Shown here: positions 1 through 10,800 of the stretch, one piece after another | Numbering within the stretch: position 1 is the first letter of the stretch | Layout of the letters: every line of letters starts with the position of its first letter | Assembly (NCBI RefSeq): GCF_963677575.1 | Contig: NZ_OY782038.1 | Location: 1,116,001 to 1,180,000 of the forward strand | DNA: 64,000 nucleotides | From: an uncultured Draconibacterium sp. | GTDB lineage: Bacteria; Bacteroidota; Bacteroidia; Bacteroidales; Prolixibacteraceae | Direction of reading: 5' to 3' | Position numbers and translations under genes: made by a program | The notes under the pieces: model-generated | Told to the model about the DNA's origin: nothing | Database searches by the model: none | Seen by the model: the letters and a program-made list of their open reading frames with translations, nothing else

Positions 1-558
1 CTTGTCTTTCCAGCCCTGATTTACATCCACACACAAAGGCACATCGGTAACCAAGCGGATTGTTTCAATCAGCTCTTTATCGTTATCGCGCCCCATTTTA
101 ACCTTTAGCATTTTAAACTCGGCGGCTTCTTTGGTTTTTTCAATTACCACTTCGCGTGTGTCAATACCAATGGTATAGGTTGTGTAAGGCGTATTTTCGG
201 GTTTTAATCCCCATATTTTATACCAGGGCTGCCCTAAAATTTTCCCCACCAAATCATGCAAAGCAATATCGATACAGGCTTTTGCCGCGCGGTTTCCCGG
301 TTCCAGCTGATCCACATATTCCAGAATTTCATCCATACGGAACGGATCGTTAAATCCCGACAAGTCCACTTTCTTCAGAAAGCGGGTAACAGTTTCGTGC
401 GATTCGCCTAAATACGGCGGCATTGAAGCTTCGCCATATCCAATAAGTCCGTCGTGTTCCAGTTCAACCAACATTACAGGCGTGGTTGTACGCGAGCTGG
501 TTGCCAGCGTAAAAGTATGTTTTAACTGAAGTTCAAATGGTTTAAAACGTAGTTGCAT
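1..558 (-). CDS. Dipeptide epimerase (enolase superfamily), C-terminus beyond window edge
   Basis: The reading frame runs from the ATG at 558 off the left edge, giving 186 N-terminal codons. It begins MQLRFKPFELQLKHTF and contains the enolase-superfamily capping domain, followed by barrel strands with LKVKMG (the KxK pair) and VDVNQGW (first metal ligand region). This matches the L-Ala-D/L-Glu epimerase (YcjG/YkfB) group, which epimerises the muropeptide dipeptide for re-use. It lies 18 bp after the NlpC/P60 peptidase gene on the same strand, and that neighbour would release such dipeptides. The later catalytic residues and the DxD motif lie outside the window, so the exact dipeptide specificity is inferred. 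A second family member is at 25295. Confidence 0.85.
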   Translation of the reverse strand, partial: MQLRFKPFELQLKHTFTLATSSRTTTPVMLVELEHDGLIGYGEASMPPYLGESHETVTRFLKKVDLSGFNDPFRMDEILEYVDQLEPGNRAAKACIDIALHDLVGKILGQPWYKIWGLKPENTPYTTYTIGIDTREVVIEKTKEAAEFKMLKVKMGRDNDKELIETIRLVTDVPLCVDVNQGWKDK

Positions 559-576
559 GTGTTCTGATTCTTAATG

Positions 577-1764
577 TTATTCCGGTAAAACCTGTTTAAA
601 AAATGCGTTGTCAACCACCCACTCTATTCCATTGCCATCAATGTTATCGATAATTCGGCGGGCACGTACAAAGCCTTTTTCGTAATGTTCGGTATATCTT
701 TCACTGTCGCGGTTCAAGCTATTTACCCGAACCTTTCCCGATGCATGAATAAACTCCTGATCGCCCAAACACAAACCAACATGCGTTACTCTTTCGCGCT
801 GATCAGCGGTAGCCTTTCGCCCAAAAAACACGAGGTCGCCGGCCTCTAAAGTATCGTATCCGTTTTCGGTGTCAATCAACTCTCCGTATAACGTTTGCTG
901 CGATGCATCGCGTTGCAGAATTACTCCGTGATTGTAATAAGCCGATTTTACAAAACCGCTGCAATCGACCATCTTTGCCGATGTGCCACCCCACAAATAC
1001 GGAACGCCTTTAAATTTTTTAGCTGTTGCCAAAACATCGCTTGCTGCAACACTTTTGTTGTACCAAATATCAAGGCCAATACATTCGTCCTTTTTTACAA
1101 AAGCTTCACGCCCGTCAGCCAAAGCTGTTTTATAAAACCCAGCTGTTTCATCCACCACACTTAGCAGGTTATCAAGTACCAGGTCGGTTGCAATGCCCGA
1201 TTTCGCATCCGCTTCGGCATATGCAAAACCGTATTGATTTTTGTAAAGAACTTTCTTAAATGTTTTCCATTCAGCCACTTCCACATTACTCTTCAGAGCA
1301 ATTCCGGCACCATCAACCCAACCAAAATAACGGTCAGGTGTTTGAATTAAATACCAACCATCCTCTTTCCGGTATACCTTCACAGGAGTTCCCATAATCG
1401 ACTGTGTTAACATCTCGGCCGAATGCCTTGAGTTACTGCGAATATTACAAACCGAAATAGTTACAACACCCCACGGATTTTCACTAAAAGTGTTATCAGG
1501 TAACAGGTCAACAGAAAAATCACATCCCTTTTCCGATGCAAAAGTTTTTAACGCCTCAAAGGTGGTTTTCGAAACGGTGGCCCCAGTTATTGCCTGTTTC
1601 CCATCGTTAACAGAAACACTTACCTTACAGTATTCTACGCGTTTATCTTTAATTTGCTGATCGATCAACTGATCAACTTGTTGTTCAATATCAGAAGATT
1701 GCTGCTGTTGCGTACAAGATGCCATAACCAAAAAGAATAGAAAAATAATGTGAGTAAATTTCAT
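577..1764 (-). CDS. NlpC/P60 (C40) cell-wall peptidase with SH3-like domains, lipoprotein
   Basis: A 395-residue protein with a lipoprotein signal ending in MASC at residues 14-17. The middle carries SH3-like segments (for example GTPVKVYRKEDGWYLIQT). The C-terminal C40 domain has the catalytic cysteine at residue 268 in YLWGGTSAKMVDCSG, and histidines at 328 (VTHVG) and 340 (FIHASG). The family cleaves gamma-D-Glu-diamino acid bonds in murein peptides, as in dipeptidyl-peptidase VI. It sits between a transglutaminase-like lipoprotein gene and a dipeptide epimerase gene, which fits periplasmic murein peptide turnover. A palindrome shared with the gntR upstream region lies 12 bp before the start codon. 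Confidence 0.88.
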   Translation of the reverse strand: MKFTHIIFLFFLVMASCTQQQQSSDIEQQVDQLIDQQIKDKRVEYCKVSVSVNDGKQAITGATVSKTTFEALKTFASEKGCDFSVDLLPDNTFSENPWGVVTISVCNIRSNSRHSAEMLTQSIMGTPVKVYRKEDGWYLIQTPDRYFGWVDGAGIALKSNVEVAEWKTFKKVLYKNQYGFAYAEADAKSGIATDLVLDNLLSVVDETAGFYKTALADGREAFVKKDECIGLDIWYNKSVAASDVLATAKKFKGVPYLWGGTSAKMVDCSGFVKSAYYNHGVILQRDASQQTLYGELIDTENGYDTLEAGDLVFFGRKATADQRERVTHVGLCLGDQEFIHASGKVRVNSLNRDSERYTEHYEKGFVRARRIIDNIDGNGIEWVVDNAFFKQVLPE

Positions 1765-1776
1765 CGCTTTACAAAA

Positions 1777-1796
1777 TTTGTATTACATATTACAAA
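1777..1796. promoter_or_regulatory. Putative GntR operator upstream of NlpC gene
   Basis: TTTGTATTACATATTACAAA is a near-palindrome (16 of 20 positions match the reverse complement). It matches 17 of 20 positions with a motif at 4074-4093 in front of gntR. Its place 12 bp before the NlpC start suggests local control by the GntR regulator; binding is inferred. Confidence 0.45.
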
Positions 1797-1865
1797 TATA
1801 AATTTTAAAGTAATTTTTAACGAGAATCACCCCATTAAAAATTTATACTTAACATCAAGATACGA

Positions 1866-3299
1866 TTAGTTTTCGGTAAGCGGCAAATATTCGAAATCAA
1901 GGCGATAGTCCCATGTATCGAAATACAAGTTACCACCCTCCCACTCCAGCTCTCCACGCTGAAAGTCAAAAGGTTCACTTCGATAATACTTTTTAGGTGG
2001 TACCAGCTCGCAGGCAAAATCGTCGTTTACCACCAACCGGTAACAATCCAGCCCGTTCAGGTAAAACTCTTTTATGCGCTGGTCTTCCGAATCGATAAGT
2101 TTAAACGATGGATCAACCGGGACCCAACCAACTCCTTCGTAATACACTTCGGCCCAGTCGTGCAGGTTTTTGGTTTGCGGTAATAAATACCACCCGCTTT
2201 GCCATTTACATGGAATGCCGAGACTGCGTGCCATACTCAAAAACAAAAAGGTTTGCATACCGCAATCGCCGTGCATATTTTCGAGCACGTAACAAGGAAT
2301 ACAAGGCATAACCGAATATTCGAGTGCACCGGCCCACGGAATGTTATCGTTTATCCAATAATACAAAAGTTCAACCTGCTTTACCGGATTTTCTTCTTCG
2401 CCGACAATATTTTTAGCTAATGATTTTACCTGGTTGTTAAACACAATATGTGGTAAACGCACGGCTGTATAATTTTTATAAAGTTCCGAAGTTTTATCAT
2501 ATGCCTGAACATCTTCCGGTTTAATATCAAACCACTGTGCTGCAGTTTCAAAAATATAGGAGATTTGAAAAACCGTCTCCTCATCTTGCACGGCTTTTTT
2601 CTCCATATACACAGTGCGTTGCATGGTTTCGTTCGGAGCAATGATGAAATCCTCCTGACTGGCCTCCAAAAATTCCACTTTGGGCAAACGCTGCGATCCG
2701 GTTCGCGGATAAGGCAACCAACATTTTACCAGTTCGCCTGCCGGCACTGCATTGGCATCCAATGTATTCGTATAATTTACTTTTATTCGTTGCGGAGCAA
2801 AAGGTTTGCGTGGTTCAATCGGTTTTTCAAACCACTTAGGAATAACAGTTAACTGAAAATCGTCAACACCATCGTAGGCTTTCCCATTCTTTTCCTCTTT
2901 AACTTTTCCGGCAGCTTCGTTTAAACGAAAGAAATTACTAACCGACCTAGAGAAATAACGCTTCTCGCCATCGATAATACGCATCTCCAGCTGTCTGGCA
3001 TTTTCCCATTGATTCAGGTCATCGTCTGTTAAATCCGGGAAATATTTGCGCAACTGTTCTGTTACATCTGTCCGTGTGTAAGGGAATTCCTTTCGCAAAC
3101 GGCGAATGGTTTCCAGCTGAATAGCTAATTGTTCATTCTGAGGATCATCAGAAAGTTGCTCATTCAACCTGCTTTCGGCTTCTTTGAATTTTCCCTGAGA
3201 TAAATAATTGTGATAATCGAACACTTCTTCTTTTTTATTTTGACAGGCAAAAACAAACAATGCCAGACCAATAAAAAATACGCCTTGTAAAAATTTCAT
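1866..3299 (-). CDS. Transglutaminase-like lipoprotein
   Basis: A 477-residue protein with a lipoprotein signal (FVFAC at residues 15-19). It has a helical N-terminal part, a beta-rich middle, and a C-terminal transglutaminase-like core with a complete papain-type triad: C346 in HGDCG, H380 in NLHDW, and D397 in VPVDPSF. The family contains proteases and amidases as well as cross-linkers, so the reaction is not fixed by sequence. It begins 14 bp after gntR ends and precedes the NlpC gene on the same strand, so it probably belongs to the same envelope-peptide operon. The substrate is unknown. Confidence 0.8.
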   Translation of the reverse strand: MKFLQGVFFIGLALFVFACQNKKEEVFDYHNYLSQGKFKEAESRLNEQLSDDPQNEQLAIQLETIRRLRKEFPYTRTDVTEQLRKYFPDLTDDDLNQWENARQLEMRIIDGEKRYFSRSVSNFFRLNEAAGKVKEEKNGKAYDGVDDFQLTVIPKWFEKPIEPRKPFAPQRIKVNYTNTLDANAVPAGELVKCWLPYPRTGSQRLPKVEFLEASQEDFIIAPNETMQRTVYMEKKAVQDEETVFQISYIFETAAQWFDIKPEDVQAYDKTSELYKNYTAVRLPHIVFNNQVKSLAKNIVGEEENPVKQVELLYYWINDNIPWAGALEYSVMPCIPCYVLENMHGDCGMQTFLFLSMARSLGIPCKWQSGWYLLPQTKNLHDWAEVYYEGVGWVPVDPSFKLIDSEDQRIKEFYLNGLDCYRLVVNDDFACELVPPKKYYRSEPFDFQRGELEWEGGNLYFDTWDYRLDFEYLPLTEN

Positions 3300-3313
3300 A
3301 AAACCGTTGTATG

Positions 3314-4039
3314 CTAATAAGAGTTGTGCAGGTATTTCTGATAGATTTCCATTGTTCGATGCAAATGCACTCTCATCAGCTCAGCTGCCTCTTCCCTTTT
3401 TTGTTTGTTTATTACATCAAATATTTTCAGGTGATACTCGAAGGTAATGTCTTTTTCGCCCTCTACATTTGCGTAAATCAGGTTTCGCATACGTGGCAAC
3501 AGCGAATAAATGGGCTCCATCGAAATCTGCACGATCGGATTATGCGTTGCTTTAGCAATTAATAAATGAAATTTATTATCCAGGTCGGCTTCCATTTGAA
3601 TGTTGTCGGGATTACATGCTTTAAAAGCCTCAATGTTATCCTGAATATCACTTAAGTCGTTTTGTGTTCGCTGTTTGGCAGCCAGGCCGGCAATCTCGGG
3701 TTCAAACAACCTTCGCACTTCAATAATTTGTGCAATCAGGTTATGATCGAACTGCATGTCGTAATACAAGTTCAGGTTTTCAATAGCGTCGTCAATCTTT
3801 AACCCGGTAACTGTCATACCACTACCTTTTGTAATTTCGATGAGGCCTCGCGCACTTAACCGACGCAGTGCTTCGCGCAATGCTGTTCGGCTAACACCAA
3901 ACGATTCGCACAATTCTCTTTCGGTTGGCAATCTTGATCCTACCGGCAATTTTTTTTCACGAATTGCAGCTTCAATTCTACGTTCAATTTTTTGGCTCAG
4001 CGTTAACTTGCTCCCGATTTTTCTAAAGACTTCATCCAT
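3314..4039 (-). CDS. GntR/FadR-family transcriptional regulator
   Basis: A 241-residue protein with an N-terminal winged helix (LTLSQKIERRIEAAIREKKL, then PTERELCESFGVSRTALREALRRL) and an all-helical FCD effector domain with likely metal/ligand residues in EVRRLFEPEIAGLAA and HLLIAKATHNP. FCD regulators usually bind small carboxylates and repress nearby genes. It heads the minus-strand operon and is divergent from the GH29 fucosidase gene. The palindrome 35 bp before its start recurs before the NlpC gene, which points to autoregulation plus control of the operon. The effector is unknown. Confidence 0.9.
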   Translation of the reverse strand: MDEVFRKIGSKLTLSQKIERRIEAAIREKKLPVGSRLPTERELCESFGVSRTALREALRRLSARGLIEITKGSGMTVTGLKIDDAIENLNLYYDMQFDHNLIAQIIEVRRLFEPEIAGLAAKQRTQNDLSDIQDNIEAFKACNPDNIQMEADLDNKFHLLIAKATHNPIVQISMEPIYSLLPRMRNLIYANVEGEKDITFEYHLKIFDVINKQKREEAAELMRVHLHRTMEIYQKYLHNSY

Positions 4040-4073
4040 TATCGTAAATTTTGGTCAGTGGTAAATACGTTTA

Positions 4074-4093
4074 AATGTACTACATATTACAAA
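4074..4093. promoter_or_regulatory. Putative GntR operator upstream of gntR
   Basis: AATGTACTACATATTACAAA shares its last 13 bases with the site at 1777-1796. It lies in the 240-bp divergent spacer between gntR and the fucosidase gene, so it could affect both directions. This rests on the sequence match only. Confidence 0.45.
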
Positions 4094-4279
4094 TGTAGCA
4101 TTTTAATAGAAAAAATGTATTTACACAATCATTATGGTCGAATTTCCGTGCACAAAAATCGTATAGTCCTGATTTGTAAAACATTGTATTTTTCAATAAA
4201 AATATGACCATTTATACAACTTGCACCCCAGCTATTTTTTAGTACTTTAACAGTCCTTAAAACATCAATCTTTCTTGCT

Positions 4280-5926
4280 ATGATAAAATCATTCATAACA
4301 TTTCTGCTACTAACATTCTCGGTAGCATTGTGGGCGCAAACAACGAACAACGAAGTATTAAACATGAACAAACCCGAGCGTGTAGAATGGTTTCGTGATC
4401 TCGGGTTCGGTATGTTCATTCATTTTAGTTTCGACAGCCAGTTGGGAATTGTAATCAGCCACTCGATGGTGGGTGCGTCGGAAGATTATCAGAACCGCTA
4501 CATTAAGGAGCTTCCAAAAACGTTTAACCCGAAAGATTTTGATGCAAAAGAAATTGCAACGCTGGCCAAATTGGCCGGAATGAAATACATTGTCTTCACC
4601 ACAAAACACCACTCTGGCTTTTGTATGTGGGACACCGAAACCACCGACTTTAACATTACCAACACTCCTTATAAAAAAGACTTGTTGGAAGAATTTGTTG
4701 AAGCTACACGCGAAGCAGGACTGGCAGTTGGATTTTATTTCTCTCCCGAGGATTTTCATTTTTTGCATGAAAACGGGCTCGAAATTCGGCGAACAAATAT
4801 TAACAACATTCCACCACATATTATGAATAAATATGTGGAATTGAACGAACTTCAAACGATTGAGTTGATGGCCAAATACGGCGACATCGATATTCTTTTT
4901 TACGATGGTGGAGAAGGACCTTTACTCGAAAAATGTAAACAAGTGGCTTGGGAACTTCACCCCGACGTGGTGATAACACGCGGTGCCATGGCAACTCCGG
5001 AGCAAACTGTACCCGGCACCACGCTTACCGATCCTTGGGAAGCATGTTTAACCATGGGAACGCAGTGGGCTTACAAACCGGCTAACGAAGCGTATAAAAC
5101 CGGTACTCAGTTAATTGAGATATTAATTGAAACACGTGCGAAAGGAGGCAACCAACTACTCAATATCGGACCAAAACCAAATGGTGCTGTTGCCGAAGAA
5201 CAGGAAAACCTATTGCGAGAAATTGCCGCGTGGAACTTTGTAAACGGCGAAGCAATTGAGGCTACCAAACCATGGATTATTCCGAACGAAGAAAATGTAT
5301 GGTTTACCTGGAAACCGGAAGAAAAAACACTTTATGCCATTCTTACCAAACAACCGGAATGGCCACGTGGCGAACGTCGTGAGTTTGTGTTAAAATCAGT
5401 TAGCGCTACAGAAAATACCAACGTTGAAGTATTGGGGCAATCGGGGAAATGTGTTGAATACATGCCGGAGACAAATGCTACCACTTTTTTTAAACAGGAA
5501 GAAGATGCTTTACATATTTCATGTGTGCGTGCACAACGTTTATACAATAATCATAAATGGAATTATCCCCTTGTTTTAAAAATTACCAATGCTCAGCCTG
5601 CATTTACTCCACCCGTTGTGGTAACCGAAGAAGCCGAAATTATCCAATCCGGCGGAATAAGCTACATCCAATTTAACGGCAGAATTGTTAAGCAAGGCGA
5701 CCAGGAAAATCCTAAAGTTTGTTTTCAGTATCGCCCACTTCCCGACTTAGCTAATGAACTTATTTCGAACGAATGGTCCGAAACAAAAAATTTGGAAATA
5801 GAGAACAACTTCTTTATGTTCAGGCTTCCAGTAAAGAATAAAAAAATTACCTACCAGTACCGAACGGTTGCAAAACACCCAAAAGCCACTGTTTATGGAA
5901 ATTACAGAACAATTTCGATAAATTAG
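4280..5926 (+). CDS. Alpha-L-fucosidase, family GH29
   Basis: A 548-residue protein with a signal peptide (cleavage near ALWAQ). The GH29 barrel is clear: FRDLGFGMFIHFS near residue 40, then YIVFTTKHHSGFCMWDT, and the nucleophile region IDILFYDGG with Asp209 as the candidate nucleophile. A beta-rich C-terminal region follows. GH29 enzymes release L-fucose from glycans with retention. The gene stands upstream of an ECF sigma/FecR/SusC/SusD set on the same strand, so a fucose-containing glycan is a reasonable guess for that uptake system. The general acid is not placed. Confidence 0.88.
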   Translation: MIKSFITFLLLTFSVALWAQTTNNEVLNMNKPERVEWFRDLGFGMFIHFSFDSQLGIVISHSMVGASEDYQNRYIKELPKTFNPKDFDAKEIATLAKLAGMKYIVFTTKHHSGFCMWDTETTDFNITNTPYKKDLLEEFVEATREAGLAVGFYFSPEDFHFLHENGLEIRRTNINNIPPHIMNKYVELNELQTIELMAKYGDIDILFYDGGEGPLLEKCKQVAWELHPDVVITRGAMATPEQTVPGTTLTDPWEACLTMGTQWAYKPANEAYKTGTQLIEILIETRAKGGNQLLNIGPKPNGAVAEEQENLLREIAAWNFVNGEAIEATKPWIIPNEENVWFTWKPEEKTLYAILTKQPEWPRGERREFVLKSVSATENTNVEVLGQSGKCVEYMPETNATTFFKQEEDALHISCVRAQRLYNNHKWNYPLVLKITNAQPAFTPPVVVTEEAEIIQSGGISYIQFNGRIVKQGDQENPKVCFQYRPLPDLANELISNEWSETKNLEIENNFFMFRLPVKNKKITYQYRTVAKHPKATVYGNYRTISIN

Positions 5927-6046
5927 CGAAATCATTTTATATAAAAATCCTTTTTTTTTACATCTAGGTTCATTACCTTTATTTTCATTAAACTAAACTA
6001 AAGTGTATCTCTTTTAAAACAGAGCTGCACAACTTGCTGAAACTAG

Positions 6047-6646
6047 ATGCTAAACGACCAAAAAACGAAACTGTTAATTGCCGAAGGAAATACCAGACGC
6101 TTTCAGCTACTTATGGAAGTTACCTCTGATGAATTACTTCATTACGCGTTAAGTTTTGTACGCAATCAGGAAATTGCAGAAGAACTGATAAGCGATGTTT
6201 ATGTTAAAATATGGCATAAAAGATCCGAACTCCCCAATATCCAAAATATCAGATCCTATCTTTTTATTGCAGTTAAAAATAGCTGCCTGTCGCATCTCCG
6301 GAAAATGAAAAACGAGAAAATTGTATTTATCGACGAATACAACGATTTTTTATTTCCCGCTATAGAAAGCAATGATGACGAGACGATTGAAAAGGAAAAG
6401 CTAAATAAAATTTACGAAGCTATTGGGGAACTTCCTCCAAAATGCAAAGAAGCATTTTCTCTTGCTAAAATAAATGGCTTCAAACACCGTGAAATTGCAG
6501 ACATAATGAGCATTTCGGAAAAAACGGTAAACAACCACCTGGTTACCGCACTGAAGAAAATAACAGAAACATTAGGCATCGATAAGAAAAAGAAAGCAAA
6601 AAAATCGCCATTAAAGCAAGCCAGTTTATTCTCTTTCACCTGGTAA
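6047..6646 (+). CDS. ECF-type RNA polymerase sigma factor
   Basis: A 199-residue sigma-70 factor of the Bacteroidetes SusCD-linked ECF type. Region 2 is visible in LLHYALSFVRNQEIAEELISDVYVKIW, and region 4 as a helix-turn-helix in FKHREIADIMSISEKTVNNHL. A lysine-rich tail follows. It lies 127 bp before a FecR anti-sigma gene and upstream of an STN-containing SusC, the standard trans-envelope signalling set in which ligand at the outer membrane frees the sigma factor to transcribe susCD. Confidence 0.93.
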   Translation: MLNDQKTKLLIAEGNTRRFQLLMEVTSDELLHYALSFVRNQEIAEELISDVYVKIWHKRSELPNIQNIRSYLFIAVKNSCLSHLRKMKNEKIVFIDEYNDFLFPAIESNDDETIEKEKLNKIYEAIGELPPKCKEAFSLAKINGFKHREIADIMSISEKTVNNHLVTALKKITETLGIDKKKKAKKSPLKQASLFSFTW

Positions 6647-6773
6647 AAACCACTCAACGAAAAAGCTACCATCCCCTTCCATTTTCTTTAGAATCTAATA
6701 ATTATTGATTTTTTTATTGTTGAATTAGGTATAGTAGATGTTACGAACGTCTTTTTAGGTAGAAAGACAAAAG

Positions 6774-7778
6774 ATGACGAAGAAAGACAATACCTACGAG
6801 CTCATTGTTAAGAAACTAACAGAATCCATCAGCGAGGAAGAAGATGGACTTCTCATCAATGAGCTGGACAAACATGAATACGCAGCACGAAGTTATTCTG
6901 TACTTAATACCTTCTGGAGGAAATATTTCCCGAGAGCAAAAAAACACTCTATAATCCAGCAAACTGAAAAAAAGCTCGGATTCACATATCACCAAAATCC
7001 GAAAACCAATAAATGGAAATGGATCGGAATTGCAGCTTCTATATTATTAATAATATCAATGGTATTTTCAATAAACTATATTATAGAAAAAAAGCAGGCA
7101 CCAACACTAAACCAGTACAGTTGTAAAGCCAAAGAAATTAAGACCGTAACCTTAAGCGATGGAACCAAGGTATGGTTAAACTCTTCATCGTTGCTAATTG
7201 CCAGCGAGCCATTTATTGGCGACAAAAGAGAAGTAACCCTGTTTGGCGAAGCTTATTTTGAAGTTGCCCCAAATGCCGAAAAGCCTTTTATAATAGAGAC
7301 CTCGAACCTAAAAACAAAAGTACTGGGAACCCATTTTAATGTTGTAGCCTACCCCACCGACGATATTCATGAGATCTCATTATACGAAGGAAAGGTTCAG
7401 CTCAATCCGAACACGAATAACAATACTGCTATTCTAAATCCGGGAGATCGCGCTTATTACAACACTAACACCGGAAGGATGAAGCTATTACATACCGACC
7501 TCGGCAAACCGGCACAGTGGCGCGATGGAATATTACGCTTTTATGATGAAGATTTGTTTAGCATCTCGAAAAAACTGGAACGCCATTTTGAAACACGGAT
7601 TTTCATTGCCGACTCAGTTACTGGCAACTATAAATATTCAGGAGAATTTGAAGAAGAATCGCTGGAACGGATACTCGAATTACTGAGCGTTGCCAAAACA
7701 TTTGAATACAAATTAAACAACAACGGAATTATTATAGAATCAAAAAAACAAAACAAGATTAGAAATGATGTGAATTAA
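6774..7778 (+). CDS. FecR-family anti-sigma factor
   Basis: A 334-residue inner-membrane protein. It has a cytoplasmic N-terminal region of about 80 residues that would hold the sigma factor, and one membrane segment (WIGIAASILLIISMVFSINY, about 84-103). The periplasmic FecR domain includes VTLSDGTKVWLNSSS and REVTLFGEAYFEV, and there is a C-terminal DUF4974-type part with RFYDEDLFSISKKLERHF. It should receive the signal from the STN domain of the downstream SusC and control the sigma factor encoded just upstream. Confidence 0.93.
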   Translation: MTKKDNTYELIVKKLTESISEEEDGLLINELDKHEYAARSYSVLNTFWRKYFPRAKKHSIIQQTEKKLGFTYHQNPKTNKWKWIGIAASILLIISMVFSINYIIEKKQAPTLNQYSCKAKEIKTVTLSDGTKVWLNSSSLLIASEPFIGDKREVTLFGEAYFEVAPNAEKPFIIETSNLKTKVLGTHFNVVAYPTDDIHEISLYEGKVQLNPNTNNNTAILNPGDRAYYNTNTGRMKLLHTDLGKPAQWRDGILRFYDEDLFSISKKLERHFETRIFIADSVTGNYKYSGEFEEESLERILELLSVAKTFEYKLNNNGIIIESKKQNKIRNDVN

Positions 7779-7877
7779 GAACAAAAAAGAAAATCTTCTT
7801 GTGAGTCTGATCAACTCTTTAGAATGGAGATTTAAATGAACTAAATTTTATTGTTTAACAAACTAAACTATTATTGT

Positions 7878-10800
7878 ATGGAAAAATGCATTAATGCTAA
7901 GCTTTCCTGTTCATCGGGATGGCTAACAAAATTTCGTCGTGTAGCAGGTGTCACTATGGCATTGCTACTGGCGATAGTTGTTAGCGTACAGGCCAGCACT
8001 TATTCTGAATCGGTTAAGTTCGATTTAAAAATGAAAAAGGCCAGCCTGAAAGAAGTATTTCAAACCATCGCTGACCAAAGCGAGTTCAAGTTTGTTTACA
8101 ACAACGACGTTGTAAACGACAATCAAAAAGTGTCGGTAACATCCGAAGATGCACGTGTTGAAGAAATTCTAGATGAAATTTTACCACAACACCATCTTGC
8201 TTACCAGGTAATTGACCGACAAGTTATTGTTTACCCGGCAGCAAATACCGGTAAATCAGCAACTAGGGCAGCTAATCCACAAGAAAAAAGTATCTCGGGT
8301 ACTGTTGTAGATCAAGAAGGGCTACCTCTTCCCGGAGTGTCGGTTATTGTAAAAGAAACAACCATTGGAATTGTAACCGATGTTGACGGGCACTACAATT
8401 TATCGGGGATACCTTCGGATGCCAAAGTTTTGGTTTTTTCATTCGTTGGAATGAGAAGCCAGGAAATAAACATTGGAAACCAAACAACTATTAATATTAC
8501 CCTTGAAGCTGAAGCAATCGGGCTGGAAGAGGTAATTGCTGTAGGTTATGCCACACAGAAGAAAGCAAACATTGTTGGTTCGGTAACGTCTGTTAGTGGT
8601 GAAAAAATTATGTCTATCCCATCAGCCGATGTGTCGAATGCTATTTCTGGCCGTATGCCCGGATCGGTTGTTATTCAGGGAAGTGGAGAACCAGGACAAA
8701 ATGAGGCAAGAATTTTAGTTCGTGGACGTTCAACCCTTGGAGATCCGGACGACGAGGACAGAGATACTGAACTATCTGCTCCGTTAGTTGTAGTAGATGG
8801 GATTCCTGGCCGCTCTTTAGGCGAGGTTGATCCTGTAGATATTGAAAGCATCTCCATATTGAAGGATGCATCGGCAGCTATTTATGGAGCAAGTGCAGCA
8901 AACGGGGTAATTCTGGTTACAACCAAACAGGGGCAAACAGGAAAACCAACCATGAACTATCAGTTCTATCAAGGTTTTATGACCCCTACTATTCTTCCTA
9001 AGGCCCTGAATGCCGGTGATTATGCCACCATGTTAAGTGAGTACCAGGATTACGAAGGGAAAACACGTACTTATTCCGATGAAGACATTGCCTTGTTCTA
9101 CAGCGGCCGCGACCCATGGGAACACCCAAACAGCGACTGGATGGGTGATCTGGTTAGCGACTGGACAACCACAAGTAAACATAACTTCTCTATTTCCGGA
9201 GGTACTACTAATGGAATGAACTATTTTGTCTCATTGGGCTACAAAAACGAAGAAGCCATTTATAAACAGGAATCAACCAATTATCAACAGTATAACATTC
9301 GTGCAAAACTGAGTTTACCGATTAACGACTGGTTAACCACGGCCATTGATTATGCAGGTTTCTTAAACAAAAAGAAGTATCCAACAAAAGGCGCAGATGC
9401 CATATACGGACAATCAACCCGTTTGGTACCTACCCAGTGGTCATTCTGGCCATCGGGCGAACCGGGACCGGATATTGAGTACGGTGATAACCCTGTTGTA
9501 ACTTCTACTTTCGAAGGTGGTTACGACGATCAGAACACCTACAAAAACCAATTTACTTTTAAAGCAATTATAGCTCCACCATTTGTAAAAGGATTGACCT
9601 TAAACGGACAATATACATTCGATGTTGATAATGAATATCGTAAACGCTTCAGAAAACCTTGGTATCTATACTTTGCCGACTGGAACTCAGCAGTAAGAGA
9701 CTCTGAAGGATTCGTTACCAGCGTAGATCTGCTGCCTAAAGCTCGAGGATATTCCAGTCCGGAATTAGCTGAAGACTATTATCGTACGATAAAAAAAGTG
9801 GGTATGTTCAGCTTTAACTACGACCGCCAGTTTGGAGACCATTCTATAGGTATATTCGGTGCATATGAACAGATGACCGAAGATTACAACGACTTTGGTG
9901 CTTTCCGTAAATACTATATCTCGGATGTGGTTCAAACACAAGATGCAGGTGCCGATGCAGAAAAAGACAACTGGGGTGAGATGACTATCTATGCACGCAA
10001 ATCTCTTATAGGTCGTTTAAACTATAATTACAAAGGAAAATACCTTGCAGAAGTAGTATTCCGTCGTGATGGTTCGCTAAAATTCCCTCCTGACAGTCGT
10101 TGGGGTAATTTCCCCGGATTCCTTTTGGGATGGCGTGCATCAGAAGAAAGCTTCTGGCAAAATAACCTGCCCTTTATTAATTACTTCAAACTACGAGCCT
10201 CGTACGGTAAAATGGGTATGGACCCAGGTGATGCTTTCCAGTACATGAACAAATACCAGCTATCAACAGGTATGACCCTGGGCTCTGGCAAAGTGGTTGA
10301 GACGATTGTCGAGCAAGCCGGAATTGCCAATCCATTTATTACCTGGGAAAAACAAACTACCTATAACTTTGGTTTCGATTCACAGATTTTGAACAACATG
10401 TTCTCTTTAAATACTGAATTCTTCTATAGCAAACGTTCTGATATTCTGGCACCAAGAGATGCTTCTGTTCCCGGGTTCACTGGTCTGGAATTACCTGACG
10501 AAAACATTGCTGAAGTAGATAACCGTGGTTTTGAAATTGAAGCCGGATATCACAAAGAAATCAACAACGATTTTAGATTAGATGTTTCAGGTAACATTGC
10601 TTACAACCATAACGAAGTGGTATTTATGGACGAACCTGAAAGGGCTGTTCCATGGCAACAGCGTACCGGACACCCTTATGGGGCAGAATTACTATATAAA
10701 GCAATAGGCATATTCGAAGACGAAGCTCAGGTAAATTCTCTACCCAGCTGGCCGGATGCCAAACCCGGTGATGTAATCTTCGAAGATGTTAGCGGTGACG

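Noticed and set aside
7851..7877. TTG start for susC
   Set aside because: The ATG at 7878 gives a standard signal region; the nine extra codons have no support.
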